A stretch of DNA of 64,000 nucleotides, taken from contig CAWGTT010000010.1 of the NCBI GenBank assembly GCA_963825645.1, forward strand, positions 1 to 64,000, in the 5' to 3' direction. Shown piece after piece: positions 56,001 through 64,000 of the stretch. Source of the DNA: JADJPO01 sp963825645. GTDB lineage: Bacteria > Actinomycetota > Actinomycetes > Actinomycetales > Kineosporiaceae. The notes under the pieces were generated by a model, which was given only the letters and a program-made list of their open reading frames with translations, had not been told where the DNA came from and made no database searches. Each line of letters opens with the position of its first letter. Positions within the stretch are counted from its first letter, which is position 1. The position numbers were made by a program, and so were the translations under genes.

Positions 56001-57159
56001 GGTGCCGGAAACCGGCTCAGGTCGTTGACCTGGGCGTTCACTCCGCGGCCGGGATGTCATGCTCTCGCGATGGGCCTGCGTCTGGGGTACCTGCTTGCTC
56101 GACGTCTCATCCGCGCCCTGATGCTTCTGGCTCGGTCCGAGGCGTCCAAGGACGTCGAGATCCTGGTGCTCCGCCACCAGCTGGACGTGGTGCGCCGTCG
56201 GGCGCCGCGTTCACGGCTGTCCTGGACGGACCGGGCCGTGATCGCCCGCCCTGGCGTGGCGACCGCCGCCGACACGACGGCTCGGGATGATCGTGACGTC
56301 CGGCGCGATGCTGCGGTGGCACCGTCGCCTGGTGACCCGCCGATGGGCCAGTGAACGCAAGGGGCCGGGGCGGCCGCCGACCCGGGCAGGTCTTCGGGCG
56401 CTGGTGAGGCGCCTGGCACGGGAGAATCCGACGTGGGGATATCGCCGGGTGCACTGTGAGCTGGCTGGTCTCGGCTACCAGGTCGCGCCCTCGACGGTGT
56501 GGTCGATCCTGCGTTCTGCGGGACTGGACCCGGCGCCGTGACGCTCGGGCCCGACCTGGCAGCAGTTCCTCACGGCTCAGGCCGAGGGGATCGTGGCCTG
56601 CGACTTCTTCAACCTCGAGACCATCACCCTGCAGCGGCTCTCCGTGTTCTTCGCCGTCGAGCACGCCACCCGCCGCCTGCGCATCCTCGGGGTCACGGCG
56701 CACCCGACCGGGGCGTGGGTGACTCACCAGCCCGCAACCTCCCGATGGAGGCCGACGATGCCGGCCGCCGAATCAGGTTCCTCATCCGGGACCGGGACAA
56801 CAAGTACACCGACGCGTGCGATGCCGTCGTCACCGGCGCCGGCGCGGATGTGATCACGATCCCGGTCCGGGCGCCTCGTGCGAACGCGATCTGTGAGCGG
56901 TTCGTGGGCAGCCTCCGCCGCGAGCTGCCGGACCGGATCCTCCTCCTCAACGCGGCGCATGCCAGAGCTGTCCTGGGCGAGTATGAGATCCACTTCAACG
57001 CTCACCGCCCCCACCGTGGTCTCGAGCACGCCGCACAACCGCGACCACTTCCCACCACACTCGCCGACCCCGACACCCTCGTCAGACGACGAGATCGACT
57101 CGACGGCCTCATCCACGAATACGCGCAGGTCGCATGACAACTGCAGGGTTCTCGGCACC
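56001..57159 (+). mobile_element. Insertion sequence with integrase-core transposase, frameshifted
   Basis: Transposase pieces in order: MGLRLGYLLARRLIRALMLL and VEILVLRHQLDVVRR (from ATG 56070), ERKGPGRPPTRAGLRALVRRLARENPTWGYRRVHCEL, then FRLIRDRDNKYT-like and IPVRAPRANAICERFVGSLRREL, NAHRPHRGLEHAAQP. This is an IS3/IS481-like DDE enzyme (D in ACDFFN, D in RDRDNKY, E in AICERF). It needs three frame changes (near 56,260, 56,530, 56,745). Short inverted ends GGTGCC..AACC lie at 56,001 and 57,147-57,159. A partial copy of its left end is at 59,337. Confidence 0.75.
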
Positions 57160-57681
57160 CACACGGCGGGGCGCACGGTGAGCGGCGGGCGCTCCCACGC
57201 GCCTAACGCTCACGCCGGCGGAGGTCCCATCGCTGCTGCCGGATGTCTCCCGCGTGCTTCTCGAGCCAGATCAGGAGACGACTGACGGCGCGGCCCGCGT
57301 CCGGTAGGGCGAGCAGATGGCAACGATGCTCGGAGGCCAGAACGAGACGACCAACTCGACCGTCAACGGCTCCAGCTCGACCCGCGACAGGCGCGTCATG
57401 CCGGTACGCGGAGCCTGGGTGACGTCCGGGATGCGTGCCGGGATGCCACTCCCGAGGAGCGCTTGTTCCGTGCGGCATGTATCTGCGACCGACAGCACCG
57501 CACTCCGCCAGCGCCCGTCCGGCGACAGTCGCTTGAGCGAGGTCTGCGTCCATGCCCGCGATGAGCATCCGAAAGGCGAGGAGGCCCGCTGGCCACACGC
57601 TGACCACGTGACGGTCTGGCCGCTCAGGCGCCCAGGCGCACCCGGCCCTGCCCGGGCCACCACCGACATGCGGATCAGGGC
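57160..57681. other. Region without a clear gene
   Basis: About 520 bases between the insertion sequence and cueP. Minus-strand frames carry pieces such as GMTRLSRVELEPLTVELVV and AVSRLLIWLEKHAGDIRQQ that recall the end of a LysR-type regulator, but no continuous gene can be assembled. Possibly an inactivated gene. Confidence 0.25.
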
Positions 57682-58290
57682 TCAGAGGAGTTGCATCGTG
57701 GTGAGGCAGGTCTCCGCCTCGGCCCCGGTCGAGATCGACGTGACGGCACTCTTCCCGTCGTACTCCAGGGTGATCGTCGCGTCGATGTCACGCGGGAGCC
57801 ACAGCCCGATGAACCCGTTGTCCGCAGCCGTGCGAGTCCCCTGGACCAGGACCTCGCCGGTCGCATCATCCACCACCTCGACCGCGACGTCCTGGCCCCC
57901 GAGCTCGCCCAGGCACGTCGTCAGGGAATGCATCGCGCACGGATGCGTCTGGTCGACGTACGGGGCGACGGACAGGTAGTACGCGTCGTCCGGCAGCGGC
58001 AGCGCGGCCTCCGCGTCCCCTGACGTCAACAGGAGTTCGGTCGGCTGCACCGACGCGATCAGGTCCGCGGGGCGCTGGTCGATCGGCATGGCCTCGAGCG
58101 TGTCGACCACCTCCCGGCCGGACATCCCGTCCAGGTCGTACTGCGCAAGGATCGCGTCCGGCGACCCCCGACCGGCCTCGACCGGTGTCTCTCGGGGCGA
58201 GCCCTGGTCCTCGGACGCCGAGCATCCGGCGATCGCGAGGGTGAGCGCCAGGGCCGCTGCGGCAGCCATCGTGCGGAGAACAGTGGTCAT
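57682..58290 (-). CDS. cueP: CueP-family copper-binding lipoprotein
   Basis: 202 residues. A lipoprotein signal (LALTLAIAGC, lipobox cysteine at about 23) leads to LDGMSGREVVDTLEAMPIDQRPADLIASV, LPDDAYYLSVAPYVDQTHPCAMHSLTTCLGELGG and NGFIGLWLPRDIDATITL, ending ETCLTTMQLL. The conserved C-x-x-H-S-L-T-T-C is the CueP signature; the protein binds copper outside the membrane. ATG at 58290 overlaps the stop of the DUF305-like gene (ATGA), so it is the last gene of a copper-related operon. Intact. Confidence 0.85.
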   Translation of the reverse strand: MTTVLRTMAAAAALALTLAIAGCSASEDQGSPRETPVEAGRGSPDAILAQYDLDGMSGREVVDTLEAMPIDQRPADLIASVQPTELLLTSGDAEAALPLPDDAYYLSVAPYVDQTHPCAMHSLTTCLGELGGQDVAVEVVDDATGEVLVQGTRTAADNGFIGLWLPRDIDATITLEYDGKSAVTSISTGAEAETCLTTMQLL

Positions 58291-58500
58291 CGGATGCCCT
58301 TCGGGAGTTTCAGAGGTCGGCCCCAGTCCGGGACCGGCCGGTCAGCAGCCTCGGCTGACGTCGTCGCAGGGGCCATCTGCTCGATGTCCCGGATCAACCA
58401 GTCCATCGCCGCGATCTCGCGGCGCTGGGCGGCAATGATGTCGTCCGCCAGCTGGCGGAGCCGCTCGCCGCCGATGTCGGCCCGCCCACCGGCTTCAGCT
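58287..58500 (-). pseudogene. DUF305-like protein, C-terminal part
   Basis: ERLRQLADDIIAAQRREIAAMDWLIRDIEQM is the end of a DUF305 domain (ferritin-like, H-H-x-x-A-I-x-M in full proteins), often linked to copper. The N-terminal histidine region is not seen; SHQHTAYDRSHEKL in another frame near 58,500 may be part of it. Either truncated or frameshifted. Directly upstream of cueP. Confidence 0.5.
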
Positions 58501-58619
58501 TTTCGTGGGAGCGGTCGTAGGCGGTGTGCTGGTGAGACGGGGCGCTCCGGAGCTTGGTTGATGGGGTCTTGTCTAGGGACGGATCGGACCAGCTCGAGGA
58601 GCAGAACAACGACCGAACC

Positions 58620-58965
58620 TCCACAACTTGCATGACGTGCGGTACGCGAGCGCCCGGGAGGTCGGCGCTGCCCGGGCCTCCTGCGTCGAGCCACGCCGCC
58701 AGGGCTGCCCTGGTTTCGGGCGTGGTGATCCCGGCCCGCCGAACGGGCAGCGTCGAGCGGCCGCGGTCGGGGGCTGGGCGGACGAGGATGGCGTCGCCGC
58801 GGCCGCACTGATCGAGGTAGTCCACCGTGCAAAGTCGCGCCGAACCGCCCGCAGCGAGGCGTCGTAGTGCGCGGGCCGCGCCGTGCGCCCGCTTCGCCGA
58901 GGGCGAGGCCCTCACCGGCGCAGCCGCGGCACACGGTCAGGCTGGGCAGGGCACGTGCTCTCACG
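58620..58965 (-). CDS. (2Fe-2S) ferredoxin-domain protein, frameshifted
   Basis: VRALPSLTVCRGCAGEG at the start and, in a second frame, LCTVDYLDQCGRGDAILVRPAPDRGRS and WLDAGGPGSADLP. This resembles thioredoxin-fold (2Fe-2S) ferredoxin proteins with spaced cysteines (C-x2-C, then C..C). About 110 residues. Lies between the DUF3105-like and DUF305-like genes on the minus strand. Identification is by pattern and tentative. Confidence 0.45.
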
Positions 58966-59330
58966 CGGGGGTCCCGATCCCCCGCTGCATGCGGCGCCGG
59001 GCTCGGGGGTCTGGGGTCCCTGGATGTACTTGACGAGGAACTCTTCAACCCGGGGATCGGCCGCGTCGTCGACCTCGAGCTGCACGCCCACGCGGCCAGC
59101 ACGATCGGCACGTGAACTCGGGGAAGGGGCTGAGCAGGACGTAATCCTCGCCTTCGGCGTGGGAACTCAGGGAGGCGACCTGGGACGCGTCGAGGCCGGG
59201 CTGGTAGGTGATCCAGACCGACCCGTGCTCCAGGGAGTGCCCGGCGTTGGCCGTGCCCACGGGCGCGGTGTACACGCCGCAGTTCTGCACCACCGGGTCG
59301 TGATCGCCACCCGTCGACGGGAGCAGGGTG
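58960..59330 (-). pseudogene. DUF3105 protein, N-terminus cut by an IS fragment
   Basis: GGDHDPVVQNCGVYTAPVGTANAGHSLEHGSVWITYQPGLDASQVA is the heart of DUF3105 (H-S-L-E-H-G motif), followed after a frame change near 59,115 by GVQLEVDDAADPRVEEFLVKYIQG. The N-terminal half, which would include a membrane helix, is missing: the gene stops at the IS fragment at 59,337. First gene of the copper-related cluster on the minus strand. Confidence 0.65.
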
Positions 59331-59336
59331 CCTGTG

Positions 59337-59625
59337 GGTGCCGGAAACCCGGCTCTGGGCGTTGACCTGGGCGTTCACTCCGCGGCCGGGATGTCATGAT
59401 CTCGCGATGGGACTGCGTCTGGGGTACCTGCTCGCTCGACGTCTCACCAGCGCCCTGATGCTGCTGGCTCGGTCCGAGGCGTCCAAGGACGTCGAGATCC
59501 TGGTGCTCCGCCACCAGCTGGACGTGGTGCGCGCCGTCGGGCGCCGCATCCACGGCCGTCCTGGACGGACCGGGCCGTGATCGCTGCCCTGGCGTTGCGA
59601 CTGCCGCCGGCTCGGGATGATCGTA
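59337..59625 (+). mobile_element. Left-end fragment of the same insertion sequence
   Basis: About 290 bases nearly identical to 56,001-56,290, including GGTGCCGGAAACC and the transposase start at 59407 (MGLRLGYLLARRLTSALMLL). It stops within the transposase gene. It separates DUF3105 from its missing N-terminal part. Confidence 0.8.
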
Positions 59626-59670
59626 TCGGCCTGCCGCCGTCAAGCCACCACGGACCGCGAGAACGTATGC

Positions 59671-59747
59671 CCCCAGGGGTATCCCCCGGAACCATGATCG
59701 GACCACCAATAGACCACTGACAGCCGTGGCCCACCGTGGACGACCGG
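59671..59747 (-). repeat. 80-base dispersed repeat, copy B
   Basis: Second copy of the sequence at 45,297-45,375 in the same orientation. It lies directly left of the IS256-type element. GGACCACC and AGACCACT units are conserved. Confidence 0.6.
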
Positions 59748-59758
59748 ACACGCGAACC

Positions 59759-61236
59759 AGAGGTTGTCCCGGGTCTCGTAGAACTTGAGGTGGCGGTCCC
59801 CCGCCTGAGACCGACCTGGTGGTAGGTCTCGGGTGATCCGCCAAGAACACCCAGGAGACAGGGGACCGCTGTGACCAAGAAGTATCAGAGGACTGCCCGT
59901 GAGGCGAGGATGGCCGACGCGACGGTGGCCGTGCCCGAGCGGGTCAGCATCGCGATGGACGAGATCGCCGCCGACATGAGGGAGGGTCTGCTGGCCCTGG
60001 CCGTCGGCGCCGGGCTGCAGGTCATGCAGCAGTTGATGGAGGCCGATGTGACCGCGGTGTGCGGCCCGAAGGGCAAGCACAACCCGCGACCGGAGCGCGG
60101 TGCGGCACGGCACCGAGCGCGGGGTCGGTCACCCTGGGCGGCCGGCGGGTCCCGGTCAGCCGGCCGCGGGTCCGCACCGTCGACGGCTCGTCGGAGCTGC
60201 CGGTGCCGTCGTATGAGGTGTTCAACGGCACCGAGCTGCTCGGTCGGATGGCGTTGGAGCGGATGCTCGGCCGGGCTCTCGACCCGGCACTACCCGACAG
60301 GCCTGGAGCCGGTCGGTGAGGCGGTCGAGGAGACGGCGACGTCGACCAGCAGGTCGGCGGTCTCGCGTCGGTTCGTGGCGATGACCGAGACCGCGCTGGC
60401 CGACCTGCTCGCCATGGACCTGTCCGGGCTGGACCTGGTCGCGTTGATGATCGACGGGGTGTACTTCGCCGAGCACCTGTGCGTCGTCGCCCTCGGCATC
60501 GACATCGACGGTGTCAAGCACCCGCTGGGCCTGGTGGAGGGATCGACGGAGAACACCACCGTGGTCAAGGCCCTGCTGACCGGGCTGCGCGAACGCGGCC
60601 TGGACACCACCAAACCCGTTCTGGCGGTGCTCGATGGCGCCAAGGCGTTGACGGCCGGCGTGAAGGAGGTGTTCGACTCTCCGGTGATCCAAAGGTGTCA
60701 GATCCACAAGCTCAGGAATGTCCGTGACCACCTGCCCGAGACCATGCGCGGCACCGGTCGAGAAGCGGATGCGCAAGGCCTACCACGCGTCCTCCGCGCT
60801 GGAGGCCGAGGCGCGGCTGACCGCGCTGGCCACCGAACTCGACAAGACCCACCCCGGTGCCGCAGGCAGCCTCCGCGAGGGCTTGCACGAGACGCTGACG
60901 GTGCTGCGCCTGGACGTGCCCCCGACACTGGCCAGGACGCTGCGCTCGACCAACGCCGTCGAGTCGATGATCTCGATCAGCCGCGACCACGCCCGCAACG
61001 TCAAGCGGTGGCGTGACGGGCAGATGGCGCTGCGCTGGTGCGCGGCCGGCATGGTCGAAGCCGGCAAGCAGTTCCGCCGGGTGAATGGCCACCTGCACCT
61101 ACCCGCCCTGCGGGCCGCACTGGAACGGCACGTCACCGCCGAAGGTGTCGGACCCGAGTGCAACACTCAAGACGTGAGCGCAGCCTGATGCCCACCGGAC
61201 CGCCACCGAAGTTCCACGGAACTCGGGACATCCTCC
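59759..61236 (+). mobile_element. IS256-family insertion sequence
   Basis: Imperfect inverted ends of about 40 bases at 59,759-59,799 and 61,197-61,236 (GTCCCG, GAACTT and GGTGGCGGTCC shared) flank the transposase gene. It is inserted between the dispersed repeat copy B and the tRNA-Ser repeat. No target duplication could be confirmed by eye. Confidence 0.8.
59871..61188 (+). CDS. IS256-family transposase, frameshifted
   Basis: MTKKYQRTAREARMADATV, VMQQLMEADVTAVCGPKGKHN, then in another frame VPVSRPRVRTVDGSSELPVPSYE, then LDLVALMIDGVYFAEHLCVVALGID (first D), VLAVLDGAKALTAGVKEVF (second D), RCQIHKLRNVRDHLP, and in a third frame RSTNAVESMISISRDHARNVKRWRDGQMALRW (E). The DDE and RCxxHKxRN box are those of IS256 (Mutator-like) enzymes. 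Frame changes near 60,105, 60,285 and 60,755. About 435 residues. Confidence 0.85.
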
Positions 61237-61428
61237 GCGAACCACACCAGAACGAATAGTCCCCGGGAACGCGGAACCAGGCCTGACCTGCGCTTTCACC
61301 AAGATCGACACACTCGCCACGCGCGCCCAGTCAGCGGTCTGGAACACCGCCACCACACCGATTCACATTGATCCGCACCAGGCCCTGCCCACCCGGCAAC
61401 CCTGTCGACACAAAATCCCTGGTCAACG

Positions 61429-61506
61429 GCATGATCACGACCTCAGCGGAGGGCGAGGGATTCGAACCCCCGGGGCAGGATTGGGTACCGCCCAGCGGTT
61501 TTCAAG
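61429..61506 (-). repeat. tRNA-Ser 3' half, source copy of the repeat family
   Basis: The 3' half of the intact tRNA gene from the anticodon loop (61,506) to about 18 bases beyond its 3' end. The segment recurs in copies 2 and 3 without a mismatch within the tRNA part. Confidence 0.9.
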
Positions 61507-61538
61507 ACCGCCACCATCGGCCACTCGGTCAGCCCTCC
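61447..61538 (-). tRNA. tRNA-Ser (anticodon UGA)
   Basis: 92 bases. Acceptor stem GGAGGGC/GCCCTCC with discriminator G; D-arm CCGAGTGGCC; anticodon arm GCGGT-CTTGAAA-ACCGC with TGA at 61,502-61,504; long variable arm typical of serine tRNAs; T-arm CGGGGGTTCGAATCCCTCG. The CCA end is not encoded. Reads UCA and UCG-type serine codons. Its 3' half is the source of the repeats to the left. Confidence 0.95.
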
Positions 61539-61601
61539 ATGGTGCGGACCTATTCTGCCCCGTCACCACCTGAGAGCGCGGCAAGCCAGCCCAAACGCGG
61601 C

Positions 61602-62363
61602 TCAGGCGATCGTCATCCCGCCGTCCACCGCCAGGGTCTGCCCGGTGATGTACCCGGCGGCGTCCGAGGCCAGGAAAACCACAGTGGCGGCGAGTTCACT
61701 ACCCTCGCCCTTTCGACCCAAGGGGATGCGCCCGGCCATCTGCTCGAGGTAGCCCGGCGGGTACTGCAGGGTCATCTCCGAGTCGAAGAACCCAGGCGCG
61801 ATCGCGTTGACCCGGATCCCCTTGCGGCCGCCCCACTGCTGGGCCAGATCACGGGTAAGGCCGATGAGACCCGCCTTCGAGGCCGCATACGCCGCCTGAG
61901 GCAACCCGGCGGTGGTGATACCCAGCACCGACGAGATGTTGATGATGCTCGACCCGGGCTGCATCACCCGCCCGCAGGCCTGGGCCATCCAGTAACAACC
62001 GCTCAAGTTCACATCGATCACCTGCCGGAACTGATCGGGAGTCTCCCGGGTGGCCGGCACCGCCGTGCCGACCCCGGCGTTGTTGACCAGGATGTCGACC
62101 CTGCCGAACTCCTCCATGGCCGTAGCCACGAGGTGGTCGCACGCCTCGGGGTCCGCCACATCCGTCGCCAGGGTGAGCGCCCGGCGTCCCGCCTCGCGAA
62201 CCAAGCTCGCAGTGTCCGCGAGCCGCTCGGCGCGTCGCGCCCCCAGCGCGAGGTCGGCCCCGGCCTCGGCGAGCCCCTGCGCGAAGGCGACCCCGAGACC
62301 GCTCGAGGCACCGGTGACCACGGCGACCCGGCCGTCAAGGCGGAACATCTCGGCGACCGTCAT
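61602..62363 (-). CDS. SDR family oxidoreductase
   Basis: 253 residues. RVAVVTGASSGLGVAFAQGLAEAGADLALGARR (T-G-x3-G-x-G cofactor site; R-R suggests NADP), VDILVNNAGVG, SSIINISSVLG, and AYAASKAGLIGLTRDLA (Y-x3-K), ending ITGQTLAVDGGMTIA. A classical FabG-like dehydrogenase/reductase of unknown substrate. Intact. Begins about 100 bases before the divergent ABC1 kinase gene. Confidence 0.88.
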   Translation of the reverse strand: MTVAEMFRLDGRVAVVTGASSGLGVAFAQGLAEAGADLALGARRAERLADTASLVREAGRRALTLATDVADPEACDHLVATAMEEFGRVDILVNNAGVGTAVPATRETPDQFRQVIDVNLSGCYWMAQACGRVMQPGSSIINISSVLGITTAGLPQAAYAASKAGLIGLTRDLAQQWGGRKGIRVNAIAPGFFDSEMTLQYPPGYLEQMAGRIPLGRKGEGSELAATVVFLASDAAGYITGQTLAVDGGMTIA

Positions 62364-62467
62364 GGGAGCAGCCTACGAGCCAGCACAACGAGTGCTGTTC
62401 TCCCCCGGCTGAAGGGGGAAATGAGCACCAGCTGGCGCGACCTGGCCGCCCTGGGCAGGGTGGGAGC

Positions 62468-63799
62468 GTGCGAGCGAACGGCGTCCGCAGTCTGGTCCGG
62501 GCGGCGACCCTGCTGTCGCTACCCGCGGGGACGGCGCTGCTCGGCGTCGAGAGCCTGGCCCGCCGCTTCGCCGGACAGGACGCCGACCAAGTGCGCCGTG
62601 ACGTCCGGGCCCGCAACGTCGCCCGCACCCGACGCGTGCTCGGCCGGGCCAAAGGCGGAGCGCTGAAGGCCGGACAGTTCCTGTCGGCCGTCGAGGCGTT
62701 GATGCCCGCCGATCCCGACCAGACGTGGCAGCAGGCGCTGACCGCCCTGCAGGACGCCAACCCCGGTATGCCGTGGCCAGACGCGCGCGCCGTGCTCGAA
62801 GCCGAGCTGGGCCCGAACTGGCGGTCCCGCTTCACTGACTTCGAAACCCGCCCATCGGCCGCGGCGTCCATCGGCCAGGTGCACCGGGCCCGCTGGAACG
62901 ACGGGACGGCGACCGGCCGCCCGGTCGCGGTCAAAGTCCAGTACCCCGGAGTGCGCGAGGCCATCCTCTCCGACGTCCGGATGCTGTCGCTGGCCGGCCG
63001 CGCCGCCGGCCTGGTAGCCCGCCGGCTGGCCCTACCGGCACTGGTCGCCGAGCTCCGCACTCGACTCCTGGAGGAGCTCGACTACACCCGGGAAGCCGCG
63101 CACCAGAACGCCTTTCACGCCGTCTACACCCGCCCCGGCAGTCAGGCCCAGGCCGAGGCGGTGGTACCGGGCGTCGTCCATGCCACCCGCCGGGTGCTGG
63201 TCCAGGACTGGCTGGACGGCGAGCCGCTGGCCCGCGTGGCCGTCACCGCAAGCCAGGCCCAGCGCGATCGGCTGGGACTGCTCTACCAGCGCTTCCTGCT
63301 GTCCGGTCCGGAACGCACCGGTCTGCTGCACACCGATCCGCATCCCGGCAACTTTCGGCTGCTCGACGACGGACGCCTCGGCGTGCTCGACTTCGGCTCC
63401 TGCCTCCCGCTGCCCGGCGGGCTACCGTCCGGCTTCGGCGCGCTGATCCAGGCGCTGACGGCCGGTGAGGACGACGATGTGCTGGCCGCGCTGCGCGGGT
63501 ACGGACTGCTCCGCCCCGACGTGGAGATCGACGTGGTCAAGCTGCGCGACTACCTCTCGCCGTTCAGCGACCCAGCCCGGCACGAGGTCTTCACCTACTC
63601 CCAGGAGTGGCTACGCGGCCAGTTCGCCCGCGTCAACGACCCGCGCAGCCCCGAGTTCTCGGTCGGGCTGAAGCTGTCCATCCCGCCGGAACAGCTGCTC
63701 ACCTACCGGGTATGGCTGGGCATCGTCGGCGTGCTCTCCCAGCTGGAGGCCACGGTCGCGGTGCGGTCCGAGTTGCGCCGCTGGCTGCCCGGGTTCTGA
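62468..63799 (+). CDS. ABC1/AarF/UbiB family atypical kinase
   Basis: 443 residues. KGGALKAGQFLS (the K-x-G-Q motif), RPSAAASIGQVHRARWNDGT (AAS-I-x-Q-V-H nucleotide loop), VAVKVQYPGV, LEELDYTREAAHQNAF, LLHTDPHPGNFRLLDDGRLGVLDFGSCLPLP (catalytic D-P-H-P-G-N and metal D-F-G). UbiB-like proteins act as ATPases/kinases in quinone or lipid metabolism. GTG start at 62468. Intact. Confidence 0.9.
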   Translation: MRANGVRSLVRAATLLSLPAGTALLGVESLARRFAGQDADQVRRDVRARNVARTRRVLGRAKGGALKAGQFLSAVEALMPADPDQTWQQALTALQDANPGMPWPDARAVLEAELGPNWRSRFTDFETRPSAAASIGQVHRARWNDGTATGRPVAVKVQYPGVREAILSDVRMLSLAGRAAGLVARRLALPALVAELRTRLLEELDYTREAAHQNAFHAVYTRPGSQAQAEAVVPGVVHATRRVLVQDWLDGEPLARVAVTASQAQRDRLGLLYQRFLLSGPERTGLLHTDPHPGNFRLLDDGRLGVLDFGSCLPLPGGLPSGFGALIQALTAGEDDDVLAALRGYGLLRPDVEIDVVKLRDYLSPFSDPARHEVFTYSQEWLRGQFARVNDPRSPEFSVGLKLSIPPEQLLTYRVWLGIVGVLSQLEATVAVRSELRRWLPGF

Positions 63800-63805
63800 C
63801 CGGCC

Positions 63806-63867
63806 GCTCTTGTGGACACGTGCTCGAGGACACGCCGGCGTGTCCTCGAGCACGTGTCCACAAGAGC
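63806..63867. terminator. Perfect 62-base palindrome, bidirectional terminator
   Basis: A perfect palindrome with 31-base arms and no spacer, centred between 63,836 and 63,837 (CACGCC|GGCGTG at the middle). It begins seven bases after the ABC1 kinase stop and ends 10 bases before the stop of the convergent epimerase gene. Most likely a two-way terminator; such long perfect palindromes are also cloning- and sequencing-sensitive. Confidence 0.75.
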
Positions 63868-63877
63868 TGGGGTGTTG

Positions 63878-64000
63878 TCAGACGTGGTCGCGCCAGGAGT
63901 GCTCCGGGGAGTAGCCGAGAAGGCTCCGGGCCTTGTCGATGCACAGCAGGGTTTCGTGCTCACCGAGCTCTCGGCGCACTGGGACTCCCGGAAAGACCTC
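63878..64000 (-). CDS. NAD-dependent epimerase/dehydratase, C-terminal end
   Basis: The last 40 codons, VPVRRELGEHETLLCIDKARSLLGYSPEHSWRDHV, match the end of extended SDR sugar-nucleotide epimerase-like proteins (K-A-R-x-L-L-G-Y-x-P). The rest lies beyond the right edge. Confidence 0.7.
   Translation of the reverse strand, partial: EVFPGVPVRRELGEHETLLCIDKARSLLGYSPEHSWRDHV

Noticed and set aside
35157..61446. A tyrosine or serine integrase to explain the tRNA repeats
   Set aside because: No protein with R..H-x-x-R..Y or resolvase motifs is visible in any frame; only IS3/IS481-like and IS256 transposases are present.
1..64000. CRISPR array or cas genes
   Set aside because: No regularly spaced short repeats and no Cas protein motifs were found on reading either strand; the repeats seen are tRNA-derived and kilobases apart.

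Overview
The window joins two unrelated kinds of DNA. Positions 1 to about 27,880 look like one bacterium of moderately high GC. Gene content (FHA-linked Ser/Thr kinase, PspC, paired DinB domains, a complex-I-like membrane gene set) fits Chloroflexota of the Anaerolineae/Caldilineae kind; this assignment is inference. From about 27,880 to the end the DNA is visibly richer in GC with actinobacterial codon use and gene families. The switch falls inside a short microhomology: a patatin-like phospholipase that has lost only its first codons runs in frame into a dimethylglycine-dehydrogenase-type gene that has lost its C-terminal part. A chimeric contig is the simplest reading. Many genes on both sides carry single-base frameshifts that restore clean homology in the next frame, as expected of an uncorrected long-read or low-coverage assembly, so I report them as genes with frameshifts and not as decayed genes unless an element clearly interrupts them.

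Left part: end of gcvP with a terminator; glycosyltransferase, SH3 protein, tsaC, prmC; sulfate activation (a stand-alone APS kinase beside a Sat-APS kinase fusion); a phosphodiesterase, YigZ, a membrane protein; DinB protein, FkbM methyltransferase, MFS exporter; a large kinase-FHA-calcium repeat-CBM9 surface protein behind threonine aldolase; DagK, an NTF2-like protein, PspC; tgt and rsmF back to back; a nucleotide-sugar dehydrogenase; and three membrane proteins resembling the antiporter arm of complex I or hydrogenase-4.

Right part, 27.9-35.15 kb: an apparent catabolic cluster for an N-methylated amine. A flavin demethylase gene diverges from an RpiR regulator that is followed by an aminotransferase, Rieske oxygenase, M24 hydrolase and MmgE/PrpD protein with overlapping start and stop codons; the next gene (mandelate-racemase family) is cut after about 15 codons.

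Right part, 35.15-61.5 kb: a mosaic accessory region ending in an intact tRNA-Ser(UGA) gene on the minus strand. Partial copies of the 3' half of that tRNA recur in the same orientation at about 35,157, 45,584, 52,974 and (degenerate) 54,671, with the source copy at 61,429. They divide the region into cassettes. Each copy is followed by a related spacer and then by the 3' end of a toxin-antitoxin gene on the minus strand (HEPN/nucleotidyltransferase or VapBC; the two VapBC pairs are about 91% identical in the toxin). The cassettes also hold a cluster of likely nucleases and defence-like proteins (38.4-45.0 kb), a universal stress protein, a P-type ATPase, a DUF433/DUF5615 pair, a broken copper-related cluster with CueP, and two insertion sequences. 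No integrase is visible. This tRNA-delimited toxin/defence cassette array is the best candidate for something undescribed. Beyond the tRNA lie ordinary genes: an SDR dehydrogenase, an ABC1 kinase, a perfect 62-bp palindromic terminator and the end of an epimerase gene.
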